Below are positions 34,296 to 43,607 of a stretch of DNA of 64,000 nucleotides, in pieces. The notes under the pieces were generated by a model, which was not told the DNA's origin, did not search any database, and was given only the letters and a program-made list of their open reading frames with translations. The DNA is taken from contig NZ_CP030827.1 of assembly GCF_003597675.1 (NCBI RefSeq), positions 2,790,001 to 2,854,000 of the forward strand, given 5' to 3'. Numbering within the stretch: position 1 is the first letter of the stretch; the number at the start of each line of letters is the position of its first letter. The position numbers and the translations under genes were made by a program. Source of the DNA: Neorhizobium sp. NCHU2750 (GTDB lineage: Bacteria > Pseudomonadota > Alphaproteobacteria > Rhizobiales > Rhizobiaceae).

Positions 34296-35099
34296 ATGCA
34301 AAATTTCCAATCTTTCGAAATTATAGACGGCGACTATGACAAGGGCATGGTGCTTCTCGCCGACCATGCGATGAACCGTCTCCCGGCCTCCTATGGCAGC
34401 CTCGGACTGCCCGATAGCGCCTTCCTCCGCCACATCGCCTATGACATCGGCGTCGAGGGCATGACCCGCCGGCTGGCCGCCATGCTCGGCGTTCCCGCCG
34501 TACTCGGCTGCTTCTCCCGCCTGCTGATAGACCCGAACCGCGGCGAGGACGATCCGACCCTGATCATGAAGATTTCCGACGGCGCGATCATTCCCGGAAA
34601 CCATCCGATCACCGACGAGGAATGGCAGCGCCGGCTCGACACCTATCATCGCCCCTACCATCAGGCGGTCGACAACACGATCAGGGCGACGGCTGCCGCA
34701 TCCGACAGGGCACCGCTTGTGCTCTCGCTGCATTCCTTCACGCCCTTCTGGAAGGATTTCGCCCGTCCCTGGCATGCCGCCGTCCTATGGGACAGCGACG
34801 ACCGGGCGGTGACGCCTTTTCTTGAAATGCTGCGGCAGCCCGGCGATATCGTCGTCGGCGATAACGAACCCTATGACGGCGCGCTAAAGGGCGATACCAT
34901 GTATCGCCACTGCATGGTGCCCGGCATCCCCCATGCGCTTCTGGAAGTGCGTCAGGACCTGATCGGCGACGAGGCCGGCATGGATGCCTGGGCGTCAAGG
35001 CTGGCACCGATCTTCACCGCCCTCAATGCCGATCCGATGCTGCACGAATACAGGATCTTCCCGTCGCGGACCGGCCCATACCCTGCATCCGAGAAATGA
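34296..35099 (+). CDS. N-formylglutamate amidohydrolase family protein
   Basis: A 267-residue zinc-hydrolase-like protein of the N-formylglutamate amidohydrolase family. Features are VLLADHAMNRLPASYG (about 20-35), an acidic/His region RLLIDPNRGEDD, and LSLHSFTPFWKD with VRQDLIGDEAG in the C-terminal half. Histidine-degradation genes are not adjacent, so the substrate may be another N-acyl amino acid. The ATG 34296 is used; the TTG at 34284 is unlikely. The stop overlaps an ATG for the DUF1244 frame. Confidence 0.85.
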   Translation: MQNFQSFEIIDGDYDKGMVLLADHAMNRLPASYGSLGLPDSAFLRHIAYDIGVEGMTRRLAAMLGVPAVLGCFSRLLIDPNRGEDDPTLIMKISDGAIIPGNHPITDEEWQRRLDTYHRPYHQAVDNTIRATAAASDRAPLVLSLHSFTPFWKDFARPWHAAVLWDSDDRAVTPFLEMLRQPGDIVVGDNEPYDGALKGDTMYRHCMVPGIPHALLEVRQDLIGDEAGMDAWASRLAPIFTALNADPMLHEYRIFPSRTGPYPASEK

Positions 35100-35116
35100 T
35101 CCGGAAAGGCGCAAGC

Positions 35117-35422
35117 ATGACCGAACTGACGAAAGAGCAGCAGACCGAATTCGAGGCGGCCGTCTTCCGCCGCCTCGTCAATCATCTGCGCGAGCGCACC
35201 GACGTCCAGAATATCGACCTGATGAACCTCGCGGGCTTTTGCCGCAACTGCCTGTCCAACTGGTACAAGGATGCGGCGACAGACGCCGGCATCGACCTTT
35301 CCAGGGATGCCTCGCGCGAGATCGTCTACGGCATGCCCTATGAGGACTGGAAGAACCTCCACCAGAAAGAGGCAAGCGACGCTCAAAAAGCCGCATTCGA
35401 CGCCAACAAGCCGGACCATTGA
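35117..35422 (+). CDS. DUF1244 family protein
   Basis: A 101-residue protein: MTELTKEQQTEFEAAVFRRL, then the DUF1244 core NIDLMNLAGFCRNCLSNWY (two cysteines) and IVYGMPYEDWKNLHQ. A small, mainly helical, conserved protein of unknown function. ATG 35117 has GGAAAGG upstream; ATG 35096, overlapping the preceding stop, would add 7 residues. Co-directional with the amidohydrolase and probably in its operon. Confidence 0.88.
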   Translation: MTELTKEQQTEFEAAVFRRLVNHLRERTDVQNIDLMNLAGFCRNCLSNWYKDAATDAGIDLSRDASREIVYGMPYEDWKNLHQKEASDAQKAAFDANKPDH

Positions 35423-35494
35423 TGATCAGGGCTAAATGGCAGCCGTGATTGATTGGGCTTGACCTCCGGCCCGCTTTTCGGCACTTGACCATCA

Positions 35495-35610
35495 CTTGAA
35501 AGCAATCCGACCGAGAGCGGCAACGGTCTTGTGTTCGGAATTGCATTGCACAGGAAGACAGAGCGGTTTCGCCTTTCGAAGGAAGGTGGAAAGGCTCTTA
35601 AGAGACACTT
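35495..35610. repeat. Rhizobial intergenic mosaic-type repeat, copy 2
   Basis: A diverged relative of the block at 1580-1700: GGTCTTGTGTTCGGAATTGC, then AGAGCGGTTTCGCCTTTCG. It sits just upstream of the gapR-type gene. Relation inferred from the order of similar words. Confidence 0.4.
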
Positions 35611-35629
35611 TCACTATCAGGAGACCCCG

Positions 35630-35908
35630 ATGTCTGATGCTCATGGCGTCGCCCGCGACCAACTCCGCGCCTTTGTCGAGCGCATCGAACGGTTGGAAGA
35701 AGAAAAGAAGACCATCGCCGACGACATCAAGGACGTCTATGGCGAAGCCAAGTCGATGGGTTACGATACCAAGATCATGAAAAAGGTCATCGCCCTTCGC
35801 AAGAAGGATGACCAGGAGCGCATGGAAGAGGACCTGATCCTCGACACCTATCTGAGCGCCCTCGGCATGATCCCCGGCGCACCGACCGACGAGGAAGAAG
35901 CCGCCTGA
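35630..35908 (+). CDS. gapR: GapR-type nucleoid-associated protein (DUF2312)
   Basis: A 92-residue protein of the DUF2312/GapR family. It has an N-terminal coiled coil ([20 protein letters not shown], about 8-27) and the core [29 protein letters not shown]. In Caulobacter GapR is an essential DNA-clamp protein that binds overtwisted DNA ahead of replication and stimulates topoisomerases. The upstream frame extends to 35531 but ATG 35630 gives the family start. It has its own terminator. Confidence 0.9.
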   Translation: MSDAHGVARDQLRAFVERIERLEEEKKTIADDIKDVYGEAKSMGYDTKIMKKVIALRKKDDQERMEEDLILDTYLSALGMIPGAPTDEEEAA

Positions 35909-35917
35909 TCCGCTTTT

Positions 35918-35944
35918 AAAGCCCGCCCCCAAGGCGGGCTTTTT
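35918..35944 (+). terminator. Rho-independent terminator of gapR
   Basis: AAAGCCCGCC (35918-35927) pairs with GGCGGGCTTT (35933-35942) around a 5-nt loop, followed by T's, 9 nt after the stop. Confidence 0.9.
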
Positions 35945-36009
35945 CATGCCGTCAGCCGGCAGGCACCCGCCGCATATCTGAGCATAACCTCTCTTTGCGT
36001 GAGAAACCC

Positions 36010-37290
36010 ATGGCAGATCACGATGTCATCGTCGTCGGCGCCGGTTTTACCGGCCTTGCGGCATCCCGCGCCCTGATCGAGGCCGGATGCGACGTGATCA
36101 CCGTCGAGGCCCGCCACCGCGTCGGCGGCCGGGTGGAATCGGATTTTCTACCCGATGGCACGCGGGTCGATACCGGCGGCCAGTTCCTCTGCCGCGACAT
36201 GGTCAACCTCGTCGAGGTCGCGCACCGGCACGGTGCACGCATCGTACGCTCCAGCACTGAAGGTGAGCAGTCCTATCGTCCCGCCATCCCGCCTGAAGCC
36301 GGAGAAGCTATCTGGGATGGCGTCGAGCAGCTGCGGGAGAAAATGCTGGCGCTCGACATGAGCGATCCCTCGCTTGCCCGCCTGACGGTCGGCCAGTGGA
36401 TCGACCGCCAGACAGATATTGCCCCCGAGATCACCGGCTCCTTCCGCCGCCTGGTCAAGGGCCTCTGGTGCCGCGCGCCCGAGGACGTATCGCTCGCCTA
36501 TCTCGTCTCCAACGATCGGCGCATCACCAATGTCTATCCCGAGCTCGAAATGTTCCTCGGCGATACGATGCATGCCTTGGCGGAAGCGCTCGCGGCACCG
36601 CTCGGCGACCGCCTGCGACTGTCGGCTCCCGCCACCTCGATTACCATGATGGACGACAGTATCGAGGTCGACATCAACGGCCAGGCCATAACCGCACGCC
36701 AGGTCATTCTCGCAGTCCCGCCCGTCATGGCAAGGCGGATCGAGATCTCCCCTGCGCTCCCTGCCCCCTTGCAAAAGGCACTGGCCGCCTGGGAACCGGG
36801 TTGCGCCATCAAGCTGCTGATCGGTTACGAGCGCCCGTTCTGGCGCGACAGGGGCCTGAGCGGCTCCGTCATCTGGAGCGATCCGCAGGGCATGTACGCC
36901 TTCGATACCAGCCACGACGCCTATTGCGGCATCGTCGTCTTCCTCGGCGGGCCGCTGGCGTCAGAATGGCACCGCAAGCCGCAGGCCGATCTCGTGGCCT
37001 TCGTCATTGGCGAACTCACCGCAGCGCTCGGCGATGACGCCGCGCACCCTACATCGACCTGCATGCGCGACTGGGTCAACGACGCCTGGAGCGACGGCGC
37101 CTATAGCGACGTCATCACCGATCTCGATGCGGCGGATGCGGAGGACGTGCTGCTTGAAGGCTTGCCGCGGCTGCATTTCGCCTGTTCGGAACTGTCGCCG
37201 TCATTTCCGGGCTATGTCGAAGGCGCGATCGTCGCAGGACGGGAGGCGGCAAAATCCGTGCTCGCCGCCTTGGGCCATCGGCAAGAGTAA
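36010..37290 (+). CDS. FAD-dependent amine oxidase-family protein
   Basis: A 426-residue flavoprotein. The N-terminal FAD-binding Rossmann motif is VVGAGFTGLAASRALIEAG (about 8-26), followed by the RHRVGGRVES motif. A C-terminal FAD motif lies in CSELSPSFPGYVEGAIVAGR (about 393-412), as in monoamine/polyamine oxidases. Starting at ATG 36010 keeps the Rossmann motif near the N-terminus; the TTG at 35995 is unlikely. Substrate unknown. Confidence 0.88.
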   Translation: MADHDVIVVGAGFTGLAASRALIEAGCDVITVEARHRVGGRVESDFLPDGTRVDTGGQFLCRDMVNLVEVAHRHGARIVRSSTEGEQSYRPAIPPEAGEAIWDGVEQLREKMLALDMSDPSLARLTVGQWIDRQTDIAPEITGSFRRLVKGLWCRAPEDVSLAYLVSNDRRITNVYPELEMFLGDTMHALAEALAAPLGDRLRLSAPATSITMMDDSIEVDINGQAITARQVILAVPPVMARRIEISPALPAPLQKALAAWEPGCAIKLLIGYERPFWRDRGLSGSVIWSDPQGMYAFDTSHDAYCGIVVFLGGPLASEWHRKPQADLVAFVIGELTAALGDDAAHPTSTCMRDWVNDAWSDGAYSDVITDLDAADAEDVLLEGLPRLHFACSELSPSFPGYVEGAIVAGREAAKSVLAALGHRQE

Positions 37291-37309
37291 ACTCGACTAC
37301 TGGTGAAAC

Positions 37310-39196
37310 TCAGTTCGAACCGCTGAAACGGCCGGGATCGATCGCCACCGTATCCGATACCGGATGGAAACCGTCGCTGGCATAGACCGACGAAGACTGG
37401 CCGTCGATCGTGCGCGTCACAACGCGCGGCGCCTTCATCGAAACGACGTCGCCGGACCGCTTGTTGTCCAGCGCCCATTTTTCCAGCGCGTCCTTGGTCA
37501 AAGATCCCGGAGCAGCAGCGGTATCGGGCTTCGTCGTGCGACCGCCCTTGGTCGGCACCGCAGCAGCGGCTGCCGCGACCCATTTCGGCGTATCGAAGCC
37601 GTCGCCGAACTGCCCTGTAACGGCCGGCTGGCTGCCCCTCTTCGGCAGCGACGCGACTTCCACCGGCTTGCGAGCCGGGGCAGCCGCCTGCGCGGCCTGA
37701 GGAGCCACATTGGCAACCGGGCGGACATTCGCTGCGGCCACGGCCGGCTTGCGATCGTCATCCATGCTGCGCGACAGAGCCGCCACCAGCTCGGGCGTCA
37801 AGCTCTGCTCCCGTGTCTGACCCTGAGGCCGCTCGGATGGAACGCCGATGGTCGGCGCAGCCACCGCTACCTGACCGGCACCGGGACGATGGGTCGGCAC
37901 GGGCACGCTTGCCATCTGTTCGAGCGGTACAGGCACATTGCCGAGCGAAGCCGTCATAGCCGCCGTACCCGCGTCGCGGTTTGCACCGCGGCCGCCAAGC
38001 AGCGTCGGGACGGGAATGGAATAGTTGGACAGATCGGCGAAACCGTCACCCTGCGGCACGGGCGCGGACGCCTGCATCGCAAGCGCTTCCTGCGCCGGAT
38101 TGCGCTGCTGCGAATAAAGAGCGGTCGCAAGCGCGCCCGGGCCGTCCTGGCGGAATGCCGGACGCGATGCCGGAACAGGCGGCGCGATCATATCAGGCTG
38201 CTGCTGCGGCTGCACGGAAGCAAGCGCGACAGGTGCAGTGGGCGCAGCCGGGGCGCCTGGCGCAGCAACGGCCGCAGGAGCATCGTCATCACCGGCATCG
38301 CCGGGCCGTACTGCCGGGCCGGGAGACCGCGAGGCCACGACCGGGGCAGCGCTTTCGCCGTTATCCTCTTCCTCGTCGGCACCGCCGCCGCCGAACAGGC
38401 TGGCGAAGAAACCTCGGCGCTTGGCAGCCGGTGCGCCACCGGCCGTAGAGGCGATCTGGATCGAATCGGCACCGACGCGCTTCTTGTAGTCGGCCAAGGC
38501 CTCTTCATAACCCGGCAGCGGCTGGCCGTCGGCGGGCAGATGCAGCGTATGGCCCTTCGGGAAGATCTTCACGAGTTCCTCGCGGCTCATCCGCGGCCAT
38601 GCACGCACGCCGCCGACATCGAGATGCACGAAGGGCGAACCGGATGTCGGATAGAAGCCGACGCCGCCGACCTGCATCTGCATGGCAAGTGCCCTGAGCG
38701 TCGCAAGCTTCACGCCGGGAATATAGAAATCCATCGCCTTGCCGAGCATGTGCTGGCTGTTCTTGGCAACACCGGTATAGCGCGTGCGGGTCCGCAGCAT
38801 GTTGTTGGTGTCGGGAGAACGGAAGGCGGAAACCACGTGGATATAGTCCGTCGCGCCGCTGCGGCGATAGACTTCCCAGACGAGATCGAACAGGCGGGGG
38901 TCCATCTTGGTCGGCTGGTTCTTGCGCCAGTCGCGCAGGAACTGGTTCAGCTGCGCCAGCCCCTTGGGATCGAAACGGCCGTTGCGCTTGAAGGTGATGA
39001 CCGCCTTCTCGCCGGTATGGATGAAATAGAGCTTGAGGCTGCGGTCTTCGGCGGCCGCATCGGCAACGCAGGCAGACCAGGAAAGGGCGGCAAGCACTGC
39101 AATTGCCACAGCCGTCGCGGCACGCCGAGCCAGCGATTGAAAGGCTCTGAGAGCGAGACTTTGAACGCTCGTGCCCGAGGAAGTCCTCGAGGGCAT
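37310..39196 (-). CDS. DUF882 (YcbK/peptidase M15-like) protein with long disordered tail
   Basis: A protein of about 628 residues. An N-terminal membrane anchor or signal (TAVAIAVLAALSWSACVADA, about 25-45) is followed by a DUF882 domain (about 55-240). That domain carries zinc-peptidase-like residues in HVVSAFRSPDTNN, KNSQHMLGKAMDFYIPG and SPFVHLDVGGVRAWPR, as in YcbK/VanY-type enzymes acting on peptidoglycan. The remaining 390 residues are Ala/Pro/Val-rich and probably disordered. The frame continues to TTG 39271; I take ATG 39196, though neither has a strong Shine-Dalgarno. Confidence 0.83.
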   Translation of the reverse strand: MPSRTSSGTSVQSLALRAFQSLARRAATAVAIAVLAALSWSACVADAAAEDRSLKLYFIHTGEKAVITFKRNGRFDPKGLAQLNQFLRDWRKNQPTKMDPRLFDLVWEVYRRSGATDYIHVVSAFRSPDTNNMLRTRTRYTGVAKNSQHMLGKAMDFYIPGVKLATLRALAMQMQVGGVGFYPTSGSPFVHLDVGGVRAWPRMSREELVKIFPKGHTLHLPADGQPLPGYEEALADYKKRVGADSIQIASTAGGAPAAKRRGFFASLFGGGGADEEEDNGESAAPVVASRSPGPAVRPGDAGDDDAPAAVAAPGAPAAPTAPVALASVQPQQQPDMIAPPVPASRPAFRQDGPGALATALYSQQRNPAQEALAMQASAPVPQGDGFADLSNYSIPVPTLLGGRGANRDAGTAAMTASLGNVPVPLEQMASVPVPTHRPGAGQVAVAAPTIGVPSERPQGQTREQSLTPELVAALSRSMDDDRKPAVAAANVRPVANVAPQAAQAAAPARKPVEVASLPKRGSQPAVTGQFGDGFDTPKWVAAAAAAVPTKGGRTTKPDTAAAPGSLTKDALEKWALDNKRSGDVVSMKAPRVVTRTIDGQSSSVYASDGFHPVSDTVAIDPGRFSGSN

Positions 39197-39402
39197 TTCT
39201 TTTGCATTCAATTCAGGCAAAGCGATCCCCGTCCGGCAGACAACGTCCCTCGTCGTCTCAATGACTGACAATTGCGGTCACACGATGGCAAATATGCCAC
39301 AGGTGTACAACGATCTCTCCTATAGTCAATGATGTGCTAAAGAGAGATTGACAGAAATTGCCATGCTTCGCTTGCGTGAAAATTAACTCTCTCTAATCGA
39401 GC

Positions 39403-39428
39403 AAGCCCCGGCGCTATGGCCAGGGCTT
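39403..39428 (-). terminator. Terminator-like hairpin after the response-regulator gene
   Basis: On the minus strand AAGCCCTGGC (39428-39419) pairs with GCCGGGGCTT (39412-39403), one mismatch, loop 6 nt. It is 15 nt beyond the stop of the response-regulator gene. Confidence 0.55.
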
Positions 39429-39443
39429 CCCCATAGTCTCGGC

Positions 39444-41000
39444 TCAGGCCGCTTCCTTGAGCGGATCGTCCGGATCGATGCCGTAATCCTTCAGCTTGCG
39501 ATAGAGCGTCGAGCGGCCGATGCCGAGCTTGCGCGCAACCTGGCTCATCTGGCCGCGGTAGAATTTCAGCGCGAAGCGGATCAGCTCCTCCTCGACATCG
39601 GCAAGCTTGCGCACCTCTCCGGTATCGTCGGTGCTGACGATGATGTTTTCTTGCGGATAGGCGGCAGCGAGCAACGCCCGCGGGTCCGGCCGGTTCGGGC
39701 GCGGCGGCATCATCGGCTGCGGGAAACCCGGCTCCGGCGAGAATGTGCGGACGACCGGCGTCTCCAGCGCAATCGGCGTGCCGACGGCGGTCGCGGCAAG
39801 CTCGGCAGAGCGGAATTCCGGCACCTGTGCGGCGATCTGCGGGAAATCGAGTTCCGTCAGCTCATCGCCTTCCGCCAGGACGATGGCCCGGAAGATGGCA
39901 TTTTCCAGCTGCCGGATATTGCCCGGCCAATCATAGGCGGTCAGAAGCGCAAGCGCTCCGGCACTGACGCCGAGGTTCTGCGGCAGCTTCTGTTCCAGCG
40001 AAAAACGCTCGGCAAAGACCCGAACCAGATGCGGGATATCTTCCTTGCGACGACGCAGCGCCGGAATGGTGATCGGGAAGACGTTGAGGCGATAATAGAG
40101 ATCCTCGCGGAAGCGCCCGGCGCGAACCTCTTCGATCAGGTCCTTGTTGGTGGCTGAAATCAGCCGCACATTGACCTTATGGACGCGACCTGCACCCACC
40201 GTCTCGATCTCGCCCGACTGTACGGCGCGCAACAGCTTCACCTGCACTTCGAGCGGCAGGTCGCCGATCTCGTCGAGGAAAAGCGTGCCGCCATCGGCTT
40301 CGACGAACTTGCCGGTGTGACGTTCGGTAGCACCGGTAAACGCTCCCTTTTCGTGACCGAACAGGATGCTCTCGACCAGATTGGCCGGAATGGCGCCGCA
40401 GTTGACGGTGATGAACGGCTTGCCGGCGCGGTCACTGGCCGACTGGATGGCCCGCGCAATCATTTCCTTGCCGACGCCGGACTCACCCTCGAGGACCACC
40501 GGAATATTGGAATGGGCGGCACGCTGTGCCAGATCAATCACGCGCAGCATGTCCGGGCTTGCCGAGACGATGTCGTTGAACCCGACGACGCCGGCGCGGC
40601 GGCGGCCGGCCCTGGCCTTGCCTTCGCGGTGATCGAGCTTGAGCGCATTGGCGATCGAGGTCGCGATCCTTTCCGGCGACACCGGCTTGACGACGAAGTC
40701 GAAGGCGCCGGCCCGCATCGCCTGCACGACGAATTCGATGCTGCCCTGTCCCGTCTGGACGATCACCGGCGTGGCGATCCCCATCTCGCGCAGTGCGGCG
40801 AGGAAGGTCAGCCCGTCCATTTCCGGCATCATCAGGTCGAGCACGATGACATTGATGTCACCGCTGGTACGGCTGAGGAAGTCGAGCGCGACCCGTCCGT
40901 TTTCGGCCAGATGCGCGACATAACCCTGCCGCTCGATCGCGTTCTTCAAAAGGCGGCGCTGAATGGGGTCGTCATCGACCACGAGGATATGAGCAGACAT
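39444..41000 (-). CDS. Sigma-54-dependent NtrC-family response regulator
   Basis: A 518-residue protein. The receiver domain (1-120) has acidic pocket D9-D11, phosphoacceptor D55 and K105. The AAA+ domain has Walker A G172-K178 (GESGVGK) and an intact sigma-54 contact loop GAFTGA at 219-224. After a proline-rich linker the Fis-type HTH (QMSQVARKLGIGRSTLYRKL) is at the C-terminus. It would activate RpoN promoters when phosphorylated. No histidine kinase gene is adjacent, so it is an orphan. The receiver resembles TacA-type regulators (tentative). Start ATG 41000 with GGGAG. Confidence 0.93.
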   Translation of the reverse strand: MSAHILVVDDDPIQRRLLKNAIERQGYVAHLAENGRVALDFLSRTSGDINVIVLDLMMPEMDGLTFLAALREMGIATPVIVQTGQGSIEFVVQAMRAGAFDFVVKPVSPERIATSIANALKLDHREGKARAGRRRAGVVGFNDIVSASPDMLRVIDLAQRAAHSNIPVVLEGESGVGKEMIARAIQSASDRAGKPFITVNCGAIPANLVESILFGHEKGAFTGATERHTGKFVEADGGTLFLDEIGDLPLEVQVKLLRAVQSGEIETVGAGRVHKVNVRLISATNKDLIEEVRAGRFREDLYYRLNVFPITIPALRRRKEDIPHLVRVFAERFSLEQKLPQNLGVSAGALALLTAYDWPGNIRQLENAIFRAIVLAEGDELTELDFPQIAAQVPEFRSAELAATAVGTPIALETPVVRTFSPEPGFPQPMMPPRPNRPDPRALLAAAYPQENIIVSTDDTGEVRKLADVEEELIRFALKFYRGQMSQVARKLGIGRSTLYRKLKDYGIDPDDPLKEAA

Positions 41001-41203
41001 GCTTGAACTCCCGGCAACGTTCATCGTGCACCCTTTGCGGGCTCTTATGCTCAAGGTTGTGCCAGAAAGGCTTGAACATCCCCTTTTGAGAAAAGCTCAC
41101 ATTTTAACCGTCTGGACGGAAAACGGACGGGTGGCGACGGGGAGGCCGAAATGCTACCTCTCTGCCAGCAATTTGAGTGCCCAGTTGAGTGAAAGGAATG
41201 ACC

Positions 41204-43078
41204 ATGACGAAACGCTCTGCGCAGTCCACAAATGTCCTTGCCGCATCGACCGCGGGCGGCGGCTCCGGCAAGGCGGCGAGTGACTCCGCGCTCGGTCTTC
41301 TTCCCGTCTGGAAGCTTTCCGATCTCTATGCCTCCAGAGATGCCGATGCGTTCAAAGAAGACCTCAAGACATCGGAAACCAAAGCGATCGCTTTCGAAGC
41401 CAAGTGGAAGGGCAAGCTTGCCGAGGCCGCCACGAAGATCGGTGCCGGCGGTATCGGCGAAGCCTTGCAGGAATACGAGGCGCTCGACGAGCTCATCGGC
41501 AAGATCGGCTCCTTCGCCGGCCTCACCTATTTTTCCGATACGACCGACCCGGCCAATGGCAAGTTCTTCGGTGACGCCCAGGCACGATTGACCGACATAT
41601 CCGCGCATCTTCTGTTCTTTGCGCTCGAACTCAACCGCGTCGACGACGCGACGATGGATGCCTGCATGGATCGTGATCCGGTGGCCGGCCACTACCGCCC
41701 CTGGATCGTGGACTTAAGAAAGGACAAGCCCTTTCAGCTGGACGACAAGCTGGAACAGCTTTTCCTCGAAAAGTCGATGACATCCGCTGCGGCCTTCAAC
41801 CGCCTGTTCGATGAGACAATGGCGGAACTGCGCTTCGATCTCGATGGCGAGATGCAGCCGCTCGAAGTCACCCTCAACATGTTGCAGGAAGCAGACCCGG
41901 CCGCCCGCGCCAAGGCCGCAGCCGCCTTGTCGAAGACATTCGGCGACAACCTGCGCGTCTTCACCCTGATCACCAACACGCTCGCCAAGGACAAGGATAT
42001 CTCGGACCGCTGGCGCGGTTTCGATGATATCGCCGATAGCCGGCATCTGGCGAACCGCGTCGAGCGCGAAGTGGTCGACGCGCTGGCGGCCGCCGTTCAG
42101 GACGCCTATCCGCGCCTGTCTCACCGCTATTATACAATGAAGGCGAAGTGGCTCGGCATGGACCAGCTGAACTACTGGGACCGCAACGCCCCGCTTCCCG
42201 AAACACCGAAGGCCGTCATCCCGTGGGAGACCGCCAAGGAAACCGTGCTCTCGGCCTATGGTGCCTTCGCACCCGACATGGCCAAGATTGCCGGCCGGTT
42301 CTTCGACGAGGAGTGGATCGATGCTCCCGCCCGCCCAGGCAAGGCGCCGGGCGCCTTTGCCCATCCGACCGTGCCGTCGGCCCATCCTTATGTTCTGGTT
42401 AACTATCTGGGCAAGCCGCGCGACGTCATGACATTGGCCCACGAACTCGGCCACGGCGTGCATCAGGTTCTTGCCGGCGGCCAGGGCGCGCTGATGTGCC
42501 AGACACCGCTGACACTTGCCGAAACCGCCTCCGTCTTCGGTGAAATGCTGACCTTCCGCGCGCTTCTCGAAAAGACCAGGGATAAGCACGAGCGCAAGGC
42601 GATGCTGGCCCAGAAGGTCGAGGACATGATCAACACGGTCGTGCGCCAGATCGCCTTCTACCAGTTCGAGCGCAAGCTCCATACCGCGCGTAAGGAAGGC
42701 GAACTGACCTCCGAGCAGATCGGCGAATTGTGGCTGTCGGTGCAGGAGGAGAGCCTCGGCCCGGCGATCAGGATCTCTGAAGGCTACGAGACGTGGTGGA
42801 CCTATATCCCCCACTTCATCCACTCGCCCTTCTATGTTTATGCCTATGCCTTCGGCGATTGCCTGGTGAACTCGCTTTACGCGGTCTACCAGAATGCAGC
42901 TCCGGGCTTCCAGGAGAAGTATTTCGAGCTTCTGAAGGCCGGCGGCAGCAAGCACCATTCCGAACTCCTGAAACCTTTCGGCCTCGACGCCACCGACCCG
43001 ACCTTCTGGTCCAAGGGCCTGTCGATGATCGAAGGCCTGATCGACGAACTCGACGCTCTGGACAAGGAACTGGCCTGA
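41204..43078 (+). CDS. M3-family oligoendopeptidase (PepF-like)
   Basis: A 624-residue cytosolic zinc metallopeptidase degrading short peptides. The zinc motif HELGH is at residues 413-417, with the third-ligand region LAETASVFGEMLTF about 25 residues downstream, and the C-terminal FIHSPFYVYAYAFGD stretch typical of PepF. ATG 41204 has AAGGA at about 6 nt; ATG 41198 is an alternative. Monocistronic with its own terminator. Confidence 0.93.
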   Translation: MTKRSAQSTNVLAASTAGGGSGKAASDSALGLLPVWKLSDLYASRDADAFKEDLKTSETKAIAFEAKWKGKLAEAATKIGAGGIGEALQEYEALDELIGKIGSFAGLTYFSDTTDPANGKFFGDAQARLTDISAHLLFFALELNRVDDATMDACMDRDPVAGHYRPWIVDLRKDKPFQLDDKLEQLFLEKSMTSAAAFNRLFDETMAELRFDLDGEMQPLEVTLNMLQEADPAARAKAAAALSKTFGDNLRVFTLITNTLAKDKDISDRWRGFDDIADSRHLANRVEREVVDALAAAVQDAYPRLSHRYYTMKAKWLGMDQLNYWDRNAPLPETPKAVIPWETAKETVLSAYGAFAPDMAKIAGRFFDEEWIDAPARPGKAPGAFAHPTVPSAHPYVLVNYLGKPRDVMTLAHELGHGVHQVLAGGQGALMCQTPLTLAETASVFGEMLTFRALLEKTRDKHERKAMLAQKVEDMINTVVRQIAFYQFERKLHTARKEGELTSEQIGELWLSVQEESLGPAIRISEGYETWWTYIPHFIHSPFYVYAYAFGDCLVNSLYAVYQNAAPGFQEKYFELLKAGGSKHHSELLKPFGLDATDPTFWSKGLSMIEGLIDELDALDKELA

Positions 43079-43093
43079 GGGTCTGAAACAACA

Positions 43094-43117
43094 AACGGCC
43101 GGGTAGACCCGGCCGTT
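43094..43117. terminator. Terminator between oligopeptidase and NfeD genes
   Basis: AACGGCCGGG (43094-43103) pairs exactly with CCCGGCCGTT (43108-43117) around a 4-nt loop, between two convergent genes. Confidence 0.75.
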
Positions 43118-43138
43118 CGCCTTTCGAAAGTAATCTCT

Positions 43139-43603
43139 CTACCTGACCACCGGCTCGACCGTCAGATCCCTGCCGCTCGATGCCACGACCCGTACGCGGG
43201 AGCCGACCGGCAGGTCCGGCCCCATCACCGACCACATCGTATCGTCGAGCTTGATCCGCCCTCGCCCTTCCTGGATGGGCTCGGACAGCGTCGCCGTGCG
43301 GCCGACAAGGCTTTCACCGCGACGATTGAGCCAGGGCTCGTCGGTCGTCGTCCGCTTGCCGTTATAGATCCGTCGCCCCAGCACGGCGAAGATGACCGAC
43401 AGGACGGCAAACAGCAGCAATTGCAGATGCCAGCCCCAGAAGGCATCGTCCCAGAAGGCCAGCGACAGTGCACCAAGCACGATTGCCGCAGCGCCGATCC
43501 AGACGATGAACACGCCGGGCACCAGAAGCTCGGCGGCAAGCAGGATGACGCCGACGATCCACCAGCTCCACGGCCCAAAACTGTTCCACAGTTCGATGAT
43601 CAT
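43139..43603 (-). CDS. NfeD-like membrane protein
   Basis: A 154-residue protein with two to three N-terminal hydrophobic helices (WWIVGVILLAAELLVPGVFI; IVLGALSLAFW; LQLLLFAVLSVIFAVLG) and a C-terminal OB-fold domain (about 95-150: SLVGRTATLSEPIQEGRGRI ... GSRVRVVASSGRDLTVEPV). It is the short NfeD type, partner of SPFH/stomatin proteins in membrane microdomains. The start lies 4 nt after the SPFH stop; a GTG one codon upstream is possible. Confidence 0.9.
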   Translation of the reverse strand: MIIELWNSFGPWSWWIVGVILLAAELLVPGVFIVWIGAAAIVLGALSLAFWDDAFWGWHLQLLLFAVLSVIFAVLGRRIYNGKRTTTDEPWLNRRGESLVGRTATLSEPIQEGRGRIKLDDTMWSVMGPDLPVGSRVRVVASSGRDLTVEPVVR

Positions 43604-43607
43604 CACA

